Assembly: GCA_944990035.1 (NCBI GenBank)
Contig: CALYLX010000059.1
Span: forward strand, 186,001 to 250,000
DNA length: 64,000 nt
Origin: Clitopilus passeckerianus
Taxonomy: Eukaryota > Basidiomycota > Agaricomycetes > Agaricales > Entolomataceae
Direction of reading: 5' to 3'
The notes under the pieces were generated by a model that worked only from the letters and a program-made list of their open reading frames with translations, was not told the origin of the DNA and ran no database searches. The translations under genes were made by a program, and so were the position numbers. Below, piece by piece: positions 42,797-54,540 of this stretch (position 1 is its first letter; the number at the start of each line of letters is the position of its first letter).

Positions 42797-44280
42797 CTAC
42801 TTGCAGTCAAACTTGTATTCAGTGCTCGAGTTCTGGATCTTCATCTTCCCAGTGACGCCAACATTGCTCGAACGCTCTTTCGCGTCGGGCATAATATCCT
42901 CTAGCCTCGCGCACCCTATTAACCGAATATGCCATTAGTATACCAGTGCAGATATGGTACGGTGAAAGAACCGAATCACGTACATTTATAATGCTTATCA
43001 TTAGGATCACCTCCCTTCGCCGCGGTCTACACAATCCAACCATTCGTTAGTAAATCAAATCCAAAATCACACCACAAGTAAACGGAATAAATATATCCTC
43101 ACCGAATCATCAAAGTTATACCAAACGAACCCTTGCGCAACGAGCGAAACCTGCGCAGACGCTCCAACCGAACAAATCTTAGTCGTCGTCTTCCCATTAC
43201 ACGTCTTCCCAGCTGGTACGGGATACTCGAATGTGCGTTCTGTGAGTGTACTTTGCTCCGAGTGGAATCTGCAAAAATCGTAATCAGTCACTGAGCCCCG
43301 ATGTTCAAGAATATGCTTACGAATTGGTGTTACTATTCGAAAACGTAGTCTCCGTCGTAGTCGAAGCCGAGAACCCAAGTCCCGGGATCTCAGGAATCCC
43401 AAGATCGATCCCGAAGCTGGTACCTTCCGACAGGGAGGATGCCGCTGCAGATTAAGAACGTGTCACTTTGAGGTATATAGTAGGCAGAAGAAGAGGAAAA
43501 ACGTACTGGTAACGGTCCAATCTGCGGAATTCGACTCCCCGACTTTGAACTTGTAGGTGTATTTACCAGCGGCCTTGGTCCCAGAAATCTCGCCATGGAC
43601 TTGGTCGGTGAGGGTTTGGCAGCTGGGTTTATCTGTTTGTTTCCGGATTAGACTCGTGGAGAAGGTGGAAGGTGTGGAGGTGGAGGTGGACGTACCTTTT
43701 ACTTCGACAGGAACTGTACCTTCCTGGGCACACACCATAGCGCCTCGATCTGGGTACTAAACCAAGTCATCCAATCAGTCAAGAAGACACGACTAAGCTC
43801 GCGGAAGCCAAACTTACATCCTTCGGATTCGTCACAACATTCGCAGATCCATCTCCGTAGAGATTCCTAAAGTATTTATCGATCTTATCGTATCCCGGAA
43901 CTATAGTATATCCGAGTCGCTCTCAATCAGCCCTCTCTTCTTCACAATACACATACACAACCCAAAAATCACTCACGATCCTTCAACTGCTCCTGCGCCA
44001 ACGGCGTACAACTCGTCCCTCCTCTCCCCTCCAACTCCATATCCATAACACTCCTCATCTCATTCTCCGAAAACCTTTTATACAGCGACCCATCACGTCG
44101 GTACGCTAAGAACCGGCCATTGGCTTCGTCGTGGGCGATACGGGAGACTTCGCGAGGGAGGCGTTGGAGTTCAGGTCTGGCCGGCAGACTTGAGACTTCC
44201 CTCCCTGCGAGTAGGATGGTCGCTAGGAGTAGGATGAGGGAGGAGAGGCGGGGTTGATGGGAGGTCACGGTGGGAGACAT
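42797..44280 (-). CDS. Secreted beta-rich protein, possibly aerolysin-like fold
   Basis: Eight exons (44280-43977, 43900-43818, 43756-43696, 43632-43507, 43444-43321, 43268-43103, 43026-42984, 42915-42797) give 341 residues, with every junction GT-AG and in phase. A signal peptide (residues about 1-31, LSSLILLLATILLAGREVSS) precedes a region with several cysteines. The centre has long Ser/Thr-rich alternating stretches (FSASTTTETTFSNSNTNS) followed by a TFEYPVPAGKTC turn and QVSLVAQGFVWYNF. These resemble the insertion and stem strands of the aerolysin/ETX-MTX2 superfamily. That assignment rests on pattern only and may be wrong. If correct, the protein could act on membranes of competitors or predators. 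No frameshift or internal stop is seen. Confidence 0.7.
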
Positions 44281-45073
44281 AGTTTATGCGATGGGGAAAG
44301 TGAGGAAAGTGTTGAAAAGTTAGAGGTCAAAGTCCTGCTTCGGGTTGGGTTGGCGTGGAGTGGGGGAGAGATCCGGCTCTTGTCGAGTTGGGAAGTTGGG
44401 AAGGCATGCTTTATAGGTTCTGAGACGTGGTATCTTAGGAGAACTTCGTCGAACTGTCAGGAGGATATTAGGTTTGGTGAGGTGATCTCACACACCGGCG
44501 GAAGTAAGTCGTTGTTCCCGTACATCGTACATCATGGGCGGTCGAAGATCAATTCAGTCAGCCAGGAGATGCATAGCTTCCCATAGGCGGATCAGTATCC
44601 CAAGTAACGGAAGCAAATACTGACAGATATCTGGATGTCCGGCTTGCAGGAAAACAAGGAAGCCGAGAGGCGGCAATCTTATAGTAGTTATACGGGTTAC
44701 ACCTGGATCGGTGACAACTAGCAGACACTACGAGAGGACTCAGGCCAAAGCAAGCCGAGAAGCAGCGGCCCGGGATGTAAAGATGTCACTGCACGACGAA
44801 CATCAGGGGGTTCGTATCAATGTTTTGGTCCAAAGTTGCTATAGTACGGTCTGCATCGCCCATAATCTTATATTGGCCGAAGTCAATGGGGAATAAGATG
44901 GGGGCACTGCGACAGGTGCGGTCAAACCTTGATCAAGTTACTGTAATGGGAGGGATGTTCCGGTTCTGATAGATCATTCTATTTCTAGCCGGCCTGACAA
45001 CCTTACATCGCAAGATAGCTGACTCGGATAAGGGGACCTCATTCGCGCCAGTCGTTGTAACACTACAAAGAAG
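44281..45073. other. Intergenic region
   Basis: Between the start of the secreted beta-rich protein gene and the 3' end of the DUF6533-type gene. No coding sequence supported. Confidence 0.5.
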
Positions 45074-46621
45074 CTATCGAATACTCACGGTCCTCTCTGT
45101 GGTAATAGTGACCATAGGATACTCATTGCTTCTCTCCCTTCTCCCCTCCCTGGTGTTGGCGTGACTAAACAGATAGCGAGGAGCATAGCCATGATCATGA
45201 TCTCCTTCATCCGAAGGGACAGCACCAAAGCTTTCAAATTTCTCCCCAAGGTTGCCTATCGTCATGTCCATGAAGGTTGGAACCGTTCTCGATCGGCCAT
45301 GACTAAGATCCGTCGGGTCAGGCGATTCAGAAGGCAGCCTCAGGTTGAGCACTAGTCGTGACACCATCGTAGATGTGATGAGCTGACTGAAAGATGCGTC
45401 GATGGCTTTGAGATCGTCGACTGCGATCTTAAAGAGGGATACATCGGTAAATGTGCTTAAATCCGGACCAGAGCGAATGACGCACGAAATAGATCAAAGT
45501 GTTGATGAAATTCGCCATGAAGATCACCAGAAAGTACATTGTTCCATCCCGTACGAAAACACGGATGGTTCTGCAGAGCTCTTTAACACAAAGTTACACG
45601 TATGAGAGACAAACGCACGGTGCGATCCCAGACTGGAAAAAGAACTCTCTTGATTGGTATAGCGTGAGTAGGAAGATGACAGAGTTGGTCACCAATGGTG
45701 CGACCCATAACGCAGCTATCACAAGCACGTATAAGCAGATGCATTATCATGACGATACGGTCATGACTTACGGAATAAACCACCTTTCCCCGTGTCGATG
45801 CATCCTGTGAGCGGGGGTGGCAAATTCAAGGCTGACGACAGGGCAGTAATTAGAATTCAGGAGGGTAAATAGATGGTACACCGGAGCTCACCAAATCCTT
45901 GCGACATCCCAATCGAGGCAATTATGATCCCGGAAATCCAGACAATAAGCAAGAAGCACAAGATCATGCTATCTCTCTTGTAGAGTGCGTAAACACGGAG
46001 AATCATGATTACCAGGTGAGTGGCTGTTAGTTCGTATTCCCTTGGCTCACATAAGTGCGCTCACATTCACAGACTGAGCATAATACAGGGTTTTAGTATC
46101 ATCATCCTCGATATCAAACCTGCGGTAAGGCCCACCTGGAACAAGCCCAAGAGTCGCAGATCCTTCGAAGGTAACAAAACGGGCGCAACTACGCAATCTT
46201 AAGGGAGATGATCAAGATAACACCTAGCAAGATTCCTTACACCTGAGTGGTTGAGCCGTCAGTTGAGCTCTTCTTGAAGTAAAATCTGTCACATACATCG
46301 TTCGTGAAATGTAGCAAGAATACCTAAGCTCACCAACGAGAATTACAATGAACTCCAGAGGCGAAACATAGCGATTCACGAGAAATAGGATTGTTGCCCC
46401 AGTTATCCTACGTTTCCATATCCTATCAACCTGAATTGATAGGCCGATTAGAGAAGGCCCAAAGTTACATGAAGACATTGCCTCGTCTCCGAGAGTAATG
46501 ACTAGTAGAGCAGTGAGTATCTATAGGGCAGATTGATAAGACAAAAAAACTGACCACGATCTTAAACCAACATGACATATGCTGCTAGCTGGAAATATTT
46601 CGCGGCCAACCTATATGACAT
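45074..46621 (-). CDS. DUF6533-type seven-helix membrane protein, ten exons
   Basis: Exons 46621-46568, 46520-46482, 46430-46334, 46285-46243, 46188-46136, 46023-45892, 45804-45784, 45715-45619, 45570-45486 and 45427-45074 give 324 residues in phase. The N-terminal block LAAYVMLILTALLVITLGDE-VDRIWKRR is the DUF6533 signature. Further helices follow: GATILFLVNRYVSPLEFIVI, THLVIMILRVYALYKR, SMILCFLLIVWISGIIIASI, LWVAPLVTNSVIFLLTLY and TMYFLVIFMANFINTLIYF. DLKAIDASFSQLITSTMVSR-LVLNLR leads to a hydrophilic tail. The family is expanded in agaricomycetes and its function is unknown; a receptor-like role is often suspected. The intron at 46431-46481 starts GCAATG and is GC-AG; no GT donor fits the frame. 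The tail could be extended by splicing at a GTGAGT at 45088. Confidence 0.85.
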
Positions 46622-47559
46622 CTTGCTTTCAGTCAATATCCTGGAGAATCAAGGCATAATCTACGAACAAATGCTCAGCACCAGCTGCAAGTTCGCCCGC
46701 AGAAGAGGAGATACCTATCCCGAAGAGCTTCAAGTTGGGCCAGCAGATGCGGGTTTGTGAACTTTAACAGATGGTATGCCAACATCCAAGGCTTGGGCGA
46801 TCGAGTTTTATATTTGGTACGTGTGGGCGGTTCTCTTGACATAAGTACCACCTGCGAGCAGGCGTCGGCTCCAGCTCGAAGCTTCTGAATGCCATGATGC
46901 TCGCTCCCTCTGAGCGGTGGAATCATCAGCTGCGTTTCGTTCGTTGCAGAATATTGTCGTGGCGAATATTGGTTGAGGTGTATGTAGCCGCGACCTGTAC
47001 TAATGCTTGCTCAGCATTACGTCAAACGAGAAGTTCGGGCCTTTCTGGGGCATTGGCTGCATTGGATAACTGGAAAGCGCAAATGCTCGATATTTCGGCC
47101 GAAATGTTGTTTTCTGATTGGTCATCGGCACCCGGACCGGGTTCTTTCCCATTGTTTGTTCCAGGGGTCAGATTTTGCCACAGTCTCGGCTCCGAATCCG
47201 ACTCTTGAGCTTGAGCCACCACCATCATCGGGTCTTATTGCTGAAGAAATTCTCGTCTAAAAAAAGCCTATTGTGCGAATATCCTGTCAAGTAATTGTGG
47301 ACTGTAAATAAGCCAATCTGCTTTACCATTTACCTTCCGGTATGGAATATACTATGGTTCTTTTCGCAAAAGACAACGGATTAAGCCTCCCAATGAGTCA
47401 ACCAGCCACCTGCTTCATAACCTAATGCTGCGCTCCTGCACTCGAGTCAGCTACGCCCCGCACGCAGTTCGATCGCTGAGGCGCATTTGTGGCACACATA
47501 TCCACAGCAATTGAGGATAGCCTCGACGTTTGTCATTCCGTCTCCCAGTTGCATTTCAA
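46622..47559. other. Intergenic region containing repeat R1
   Basis: No gene supported. R1 copy 2 lies at 47030-47215. Confidence 0.5.
47030..47215 (+). repeat. Dispersed repeat R1, copy 2
   Basis: Contains ATATTTCGGCCGAAATGTTG, TTTTCTGATTGGTCATCGGC and CTCGGCTCCGAATCCG. It points toward NLR-2, about 0.75-0.9 kb upstream of its start. Confidence 0.55.
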
Positions 47560-47941
47560 AGGATGGAAATCGAACATGGTAGGTACTATCCAAAACTTTT
47601 AAGATCCTTTGATTGTGCTAATTCTATTCCTAGGGGAAATCGATCACCACAAATAGCGGGCTGACTGGAACTCTTGGCTTGCTCATGTTGAGACACATTG
47701 ACCAGTCGGGCATTCCAAATCTGAGATGCGAGGCGCCCAGCCAGGGGCTCCATCCTCGTGGACAATGTGCTGTGGACAATGATACCTAGCCTCGTGTCAA
47801 CAGGAATCTATATGCAGGCTGTCTAACTACTTGCTATGGCGCTTATTCGTTCTGCCTCAAACATCCACCACTCCGTCACCAATATCCGCACGTCTCGTTG
47901 TCAACCCAAGAATGCACCCTCTATCGACATCGTTGGGCATC
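47560..47941 (+). promoter_or_regulatory. Upstream block of NLR-2, conserved with NLR-0 and NLR-3
   Basis: Shares GGATGGAAATCGAAC, TTGACCAGTCGGGCATTC, GGCGCCCAGCCAGGGGCTCC, ATCCTCGTGG and CTATCGACATCGTTGG with the NLR-3 upstream sequence in the same order and spacing. Confidence 0.5.
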
Positions 47942-50900
47942 ATGCCCAAGGCTACCTCACACTCAGGGAGGCGTAATGAGGCTCAGCCTTGCCGATCCTG
48001 TACTGCATGTGCCAACAGACCATCTATCCAACGATCCCGGATTGCGGCTAGCCGTACTTCATCGCGTCTACCACGCACCAATCTGCGTATGGGTCTCGTT
48101 CCAGCCTCTAGCACTGCTTCTGCTTCTTCAGACCTCGACCCAACAACTCTACAACATGCTGGCATTCAACCGACAGATGCTGCCGTTCCCCCGAGGGTGC
48201 CTCTCCGAAAGCACCCATTGTCACAGCTATTCAAAGGTCCGCCCCCCATGATCACTAATGCATCGTCTCAAATAGAGGACATGCATGTTCCCCCTACGAA
48301 TCCTCGTCGAGATAACCAGGACCGACAAGACGCTGTATTGCGCAGTCGCCCGACCCAGGTAGACGAATCCTGCAAATCCTCACATCGATCGGTTTCTCGA
48401 GCAGCACCAGCTTCTAGCCAAGCCAGTTCCACAATTACGAACAACAAGTTGAATTCTGGAGGCGACATGAATATTTATACAGCAGGCGGCGATATCACCG
48501 TTTATAAGGATACTTCGGGTCTAGTAAGTATTTCGTCGTGTGCCCTGATGATTGAGTCCTCGATCTAACTGAGGTTGAGTAGCTTCTGAAACTCAACAAC
48601 ATCCTCAAACCAGTTGATGCTGCCTGGAACTCCTATCAAGCTAATCAACGATCCAAATGCTTCCCGAATACTCGTACCCAACTCCTTAAAGACATCCAGA
48701 AATGGACAGATGGGGACGGCAACCCAGCACCCATATACGTCCTGGATGGTGTCGCTGGTATCGGAAAGTCGACAGTCGCACAAACTATAGCCGAGCAAGC
48801 GGCTGCTTTAGGGATCCTTGGCGCCAGCTTCTTCTTCACCATGAACGAAGAAGAACGGATGACTGCGAAATACTTCTTCCCTACCATTGCGTTCCACTTA
48901 GCTCGCCACAACACCGCCTTTGCTCAACAGCTTAATTGTGCTCTCGAGCAGGATCCAGATGCTGCCCAGAAAACTATCCACCAGCAAGTATCCCTCCTCC
49001 TTGTCAATCCACTTCGAGATTCCTCCATACCAACGGAATCCCCGATCCTAATGGTCATTGATGCTCTTGACGAGTGCAGAGCAGACGAGGCTCATACCCT
49101 CCTGACACTCCTCGCTCACTACATTCCCCAAATCCCCCAACTCCGGCTCTTCATCACCGCTCGACCTGAGGAACATCTCCGACGAATCTTGACCAAAGAC
49201 AAGAACCACGAGCTATTTCATTTGCATGGGATTGATGACGAGATTGTTCAATCTGACATTCGCCTTTACCTTGAACATTCCCTGTCGGTCGAACGTGTTC
49301 AAGAGCTCTTCCCAGATCGCGAACCCCCGTGGCAGCCCAATGCCTCGGAGATGTTGATGCTATGCGGCATCTGTGGCACGCTGTTCATCATCGCCTCGAC
49401 AGCCACAAAGTTCATCCTCGATACGAAGGCGGCTAACCCAGGGAGCCGTCTCTCTCGCCTCCTTGAAGGCGTCTCCCTTGCGGACTACTCTGGGTCGAAG
49501 CGAACGGACGTCATGGATAAGTTCTACATCCGCATCATTCACAACGCTGCACCTGACGACATGGACGAAGTTGACGGCTGGTTTGACCAGTATCGAACAA
49601 TTGTCGGGGCTATTATTGTGCTGCAGAACCCTCTACCTTGCGGGGGTTTGGCGCAGCTACTCAACTTACAACGGGCGGAGGTTATAAATGGCTTGCTCCA
49701 CCTACATTCCCTCGTTGCACCGAGCGGCCCACATATGGTATTTCGTGCACATCACAAATCGTTTCCCGACTTCATCACAAATCCAGACCGTATCGAACGC
49801 GCTCTGGCCACAATCTCGGCGACTACAACACACCTCAGTCCAAAATTCTTGATTAATCCAAGGATACATCATCACCAACTCGCCGCAGCATGCTTTCGCA
49901 TAATGGAAAAGAGCTTGAAATTCAACATCGGGAATATTTCACCGGAAGCATGGTTCTTGGATAAGGCGGACATTGTCAGCCTTCAAGATGGATCCTTCGG
50001 AGAAGAGCTCACTTACGCCGTTTCTCATTGGGCTTTGCACATCCACGCAGCTGGAGGGCTCGACGGCGCACTGTGGGAGGATTTCAGGAGATGGGCGTCT
50101 ACCCATATCATGGCGTGGCTCGAGGTCATGAGCATCCTTGGTCAAATTAGGCGCGCGCACGATATGCTGGATATGGCACTGGACTCAATTGTGAGTACAT
50201 CCTTCTTCTGCTCTCTGCCTGCCCGAGTAATAACCAATGTGAATACAAGGCACAACCTAACAGCCGGACCGAGAGAAACAGTGTTCATACACTGTTGTCT
50301 GATACTCGTCGGTTGCTCCTGCAGAACGTTGAAGTCGTAACCTCGACCCCAATGCATATTTATTCGTCAGCGTTACCACTCGTACCTCGAAACTCTGTTC
50401 TGTATAGCATCTATGGAGAAGCAAGTTGTCTGAGTATTGTTAGTGGAATTGAGGGGGAATGGGATCCCGCCGCACTGGTCACGATGACGGGTCATGCAGG
50501 CGGTGTAAATGCAGTCGCTTTTTCTCCCAACGGGAAAATGCTTGCATCAGGATCTGCAGACACGACGATACGCTTGTGGGATGGAAATACAGGTGGACAT
50601 ATCATTACTCTTGAAGGCCATTCCGGTCCGGTTTCATCCGTTACATTCTCCCCCGCTGGAGCGAAATTTGCATCCGCATCTCTTGATCACACAATTCGCC
50701 TGTGGGATATTACAACGGGCGCCCATATAATCACTCTTGGCGGCCATTCGGAGGGCGTCTATTCTATAGCATTCTCTCCCGACGGTTCAAGGCTTGCGTC
50801 GGGAGCCAATGACAACACAGTGCGGCTATGGGATGGAACAACGGGTGCCCATCTCATTACTCTTGAAGGTCATTTGGGTTTAATAAACTCTATCACGTTC

Positions 50901-52448
50901 TCCCCCGATGGGTCAACACTTGCGTCTGCATCGGACGACCACACGATCTGGCTATGGGATGCAACAACTACAACTCATACATTCACCCTCAACGGCCATT
51001 TTCAACCGGTTGAAACGGTCACATTCTCTCCTGACGGGTCGAGACTTGCATCGGCATCGAACGACCACACCATCCGTCTGTGGGATGCAGCAACGGGTGC
51101 CCATATAATTACTCTTGAAGGCCATTCGAAAGGCGTCTATTCTGTAGCATTCTCTCCCAACGGGTTGAGACTTGCCTCAGCCTCATTCGATAAGACGGTC
51201 CGTTTGTGGGATGGCACGACAGGTGTTCCTATCACTGCATTCAACGGACATTCTAACACCGTCTTTGCTGTTGCATTCTCCCCAGATGGGTCAAGACTGG
51301 CATCGGGGTCCTTTGACCGGACAATCCGTCTTTGGGATGTAAGGACGGACACGAAAGGCCATTTTGGGGAGCCCCAGTTGTCTTCAAATGCTTTTTTGAA
51401 CGATAGAATCTATTCACAGAATCCAAAGCCGGACAACCCTGGGCTTGATTCCATGCATACTAGCAGCCATTTGAAGTGGGTGACAGACATAGCACACTCA
51501 CCCGATGGCTCACGGTTTGTGTCAGGGTCTCAAGATACCACCCTCCAAATGTGGGATGGAAGAACAGGAGCCCATATCATTACCCTCAGTGGTCATTCTG
51601 GAGGCATCAAGGTCGTCACATTCTCTCCTGATGGCTCAAGACTCGCCTCAGGATCCCGGGATCAGACCATCCGGCTGTGGGACGGAAAGACGGGGGACCA
51701 TATCTGTACTCTTGAGGGCCACTCCCGATGGGTCATGGCCATTTCATTCTCTCCCGATGGCTCAAAGCTCGCCTCAGCATCCGACGATATGACCATCAAG
51801 CTGTGGGACGGAATGACGGGGACTCATATTTTCACCCTAAATGGTCATTCAGACTATGTCCATGCCATTGCGTTCTCTCCTGATGGTTCAAGACTTGTGT
51901 CGGCCTCGGATGACATGACATTCCGGGTATGGGATGGAGAGTCGGGCTGTCATATCACGACCATTGGCGTAAATTCCGCAATGAAAGCCATTGCATTCTC
52001 CCCCGCCGGCTCAACGGTTGTGTGCATCGAACCAGAGGACTTGGATGCTGATAATAGCACCCTCTACCTGCGGGCAATCAACAATGTCGTTCGCCCAATC
52101 TCGCTTGGGAAATATTTCAGATGGATTAAATCTTTCACATTCCTCCCAAGCGCCCCACCCTCCATTGCCCCCAATGACGTTGTCGACCCTCTTTTTACCC
52201 AACCAATCACCTCTGATTATCCCTTGCGTATCATCGCACTTGGTAGACGGCAGAACCCTGCCCTGTCGGGCCTTGTATATCTCAGCATACCAGCAGATGG
52301 GGAGCCCGTTATGGTCCCATTCTGCTGGTTCCCTCACCACTTCAATGTCATCGCCCTTTCAGTAGATGCTTCAGGTTCATCCATCGCAGTCGGGTGCGGG
52401 GATGGCCGTGTCCTTCTTATTGATATATCAGGGGTTTACTTTCCTTGA
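47942..52448 (+). CDS. NLR-2: NACHT-WD40 receptor (STAND NTPase), intact
   Basis: Three exons (47942-48523, 48583-50190, 50250-52448) with two 59-nt phase-0 introns give 1462 residues. Residues 1-166 are a disordered Ser/Pro/Arg-rich tail. Residues about 167-194 hold the motif NNKLNSGGDMNIYTAGGD just before the first intron. The NACHT domain follows, with Walker A GVAGIGKST (about 250-258) and Walker B ILMVIDALDEC (about 349-359). A helical region leads to WD40 repeats from about 807: seven regular blades, a spacer (about 1090-1120), four more regular blades and about three degenerate ones. This suggests two seven-bladed propellers. Fungal NWD proteins sense non-self through the repeats and trigger heterokaryon incompatibility or cell death when they oligomerise; no effector domain is attached here. 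The start MPKAT matches NLR-3 and NLR-0; the longer open frame upstream lacks support. Confidence 0.93.
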
Positions 52449-54540
52449 ACTAGCTGTCAGGCCTCGCTTGATATAGATACATTTCGTGAATATGAATGTC
52501 GTACCAATTATCGCATACACTCCGCCTAGTACTACACCTCCGTAATTGCATACACCCCGTCAAACGAGTTCTTTTCCTATTTTTCTGTCTATCTTTGGCA
52601 TCTTTTTCTCGAGATTCCTGACCGAGTGCAGAGAAACGGATAGCGTAACCCTAAGGTAAGGAGAATATCATCTTCATGATATGGTAAGAATTTGGTAATG
52701 ATCGACTACTCGGAGAATCTTGGTAGCCTAAAGTCCTTTCATATAAACCCAGCGGTAGAAATTCTGTTGCCCAGGAAAGCCCTTCCAAAGACACCATCGC
52801 GTTTTCTGCCCCCCAGTTCTCCTCTATAACGTTTGCAGGCCTGGTAGTATCCGGTAAACGATGCACATCGCTACGCGAGAGTGAAGTATATGAAGATACA
52901 AAAACTCGGGTCTGTATCCTTGTCGACGCTGGGATTGCTGGCCACCACCGGAATCACGAGGTCATACCATGCCGCAGTAATGGTGGGCTAGCATCTGGAG
53001 CCAGACAGCGAGGAGGTGGTTGAGGTGGTGATAGAGTCTGATGACGTACGGAACGTCAAGGAAGTTCGGTGGAAAGGGACTCGATGGTGTAGGCATGAAA
53101 TGTGGGATGTATGAGCCAGAAGATGGCCTCCTTTGCAACGAGTACCTCATTGAATTGAGAAGAAAATGCTGGAGCAAATAGCCGAACGAATTGTGAACGG
53201 TACAAAAAAAGGTGACATGGCGACTGCAGGGCGTAAGGCATGAATATTAAAGCCCCAATGGCATCGTGGAACGCGACGATCGACAAGATAGTAAAGCAAA
53301 GGAAGTAATGCATCAACCAACGTGTTCAACAACAGTAGCGAAGACATGTACATAATTGTCCGTTGACAAGGGTTACGTAGGCTGCAGAGAAGCGTCCATG
53401 ATAGGTAAAAAGCCACAACTATAAGTATTCAAAAAGGATACGGGCGCGGAAGCGACCCGTAACTTGCAATATCCAATACTTGGGCGATCACGATAACTGG
53501 TTCAAATCGACTGTCGTGACGGTAACGGCAAAGATGTAGCACCTTGCCCACACGCCATGGCCTCTCAGATCTCAGGCCTCAGGCATGAATGTTGGATGAG
53601 GGTGCTGGTGCCGTCGGTTTCCGCCACTGCAAGAACAAATTCTTGAGATCCAGATATGGGGGAAATGGCGTGGATGGGGGCATTTCACGATGGTCTGCGA
53701 AGCAGTGGCGATATTCCCGGTTTCGTGGTTGACACGATCTCGATGTTCCCTCGCCATCGTCTTGGCCCTCTTCAACTCATTCCTAGTCGCCTCCATCCTG
53801 CCTCCAAGAACCAGCCCCTCCAAAGTTGCGAAGACATCCTCAGAGGAGAAGGTTGTCCACCGCGGCATGATTTCCGGTAATCTTCCATTTTGGTCTTTCA
53901 AACGACAGCGACAGCGACCATACGTCATCGTAAATGTTCCACCAAAGAACCGGTATCTGCAGGTAGGTGTGCTCAGGTAGCTGGTCGAGAAGCTGCTACT
54001 CGTGATCCCGGTTTTGGAGGAAGGTGGTGTTTGGGTGCATGCAACCGTTTGGCGATTGAAGTCATTTCATACCGGCATCGTTCGTGAAAAAGGAGTGTTG
54101 GTGGGGGGAGCGGTGCAAAGAAAGCTGTCTGCAACGTCGGTTGCGTTGGCTGGCGCACGTCCAATGACGACTGAGCGTAGCAGGTGTGGGCTGGAGTGGA
54201 GCCAATCCAACTGTGTCGCTGAATCTTGCAGATCTGGCAGCTTTTTCGTCGACCAGGACGTGATTGGGAGCATCCTGGACATTCAGCAGGAGTGACGGCG
54301 ACAATTGTTCGTGAAGATGTAGAGAGCGATGTTCCATCCCAAAATCGGCGGACTCGGTTGGATGGAAAAACTTGGTCGTCGACATCCGAGATCCAAACTG
54401 CGCTTCCGATGCTAAGGAGGACAGCTTGGTCGTTGGTGCAGGTAACGTTTGTGCAGTTCTCGATTTCTGGACTAGCGCGATGGAGAATGGTCGAGCGATG
54501 TATGTTGCAGCAACACTATCTGCCTTGCGGTGGGTGATAC
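52449..54540. repeat. Degenerate unit copy A plus unassigned sequence
   Basis: 52640-53160 matches 58520-58970 (GTAGCCTAAAGTCCTTTC, AACGTTTGCAGGCCTGGTA, ATCGCTACGCGAGAGTGAA, GGGATTGCTGGCCACCACCG), then similarity stops, so copy A is truncated. From 53160 to 54540 no gene is supported; hydrophobic frames at 53056-53416 overlap each other and have no family signature. Confidence 0.5.
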
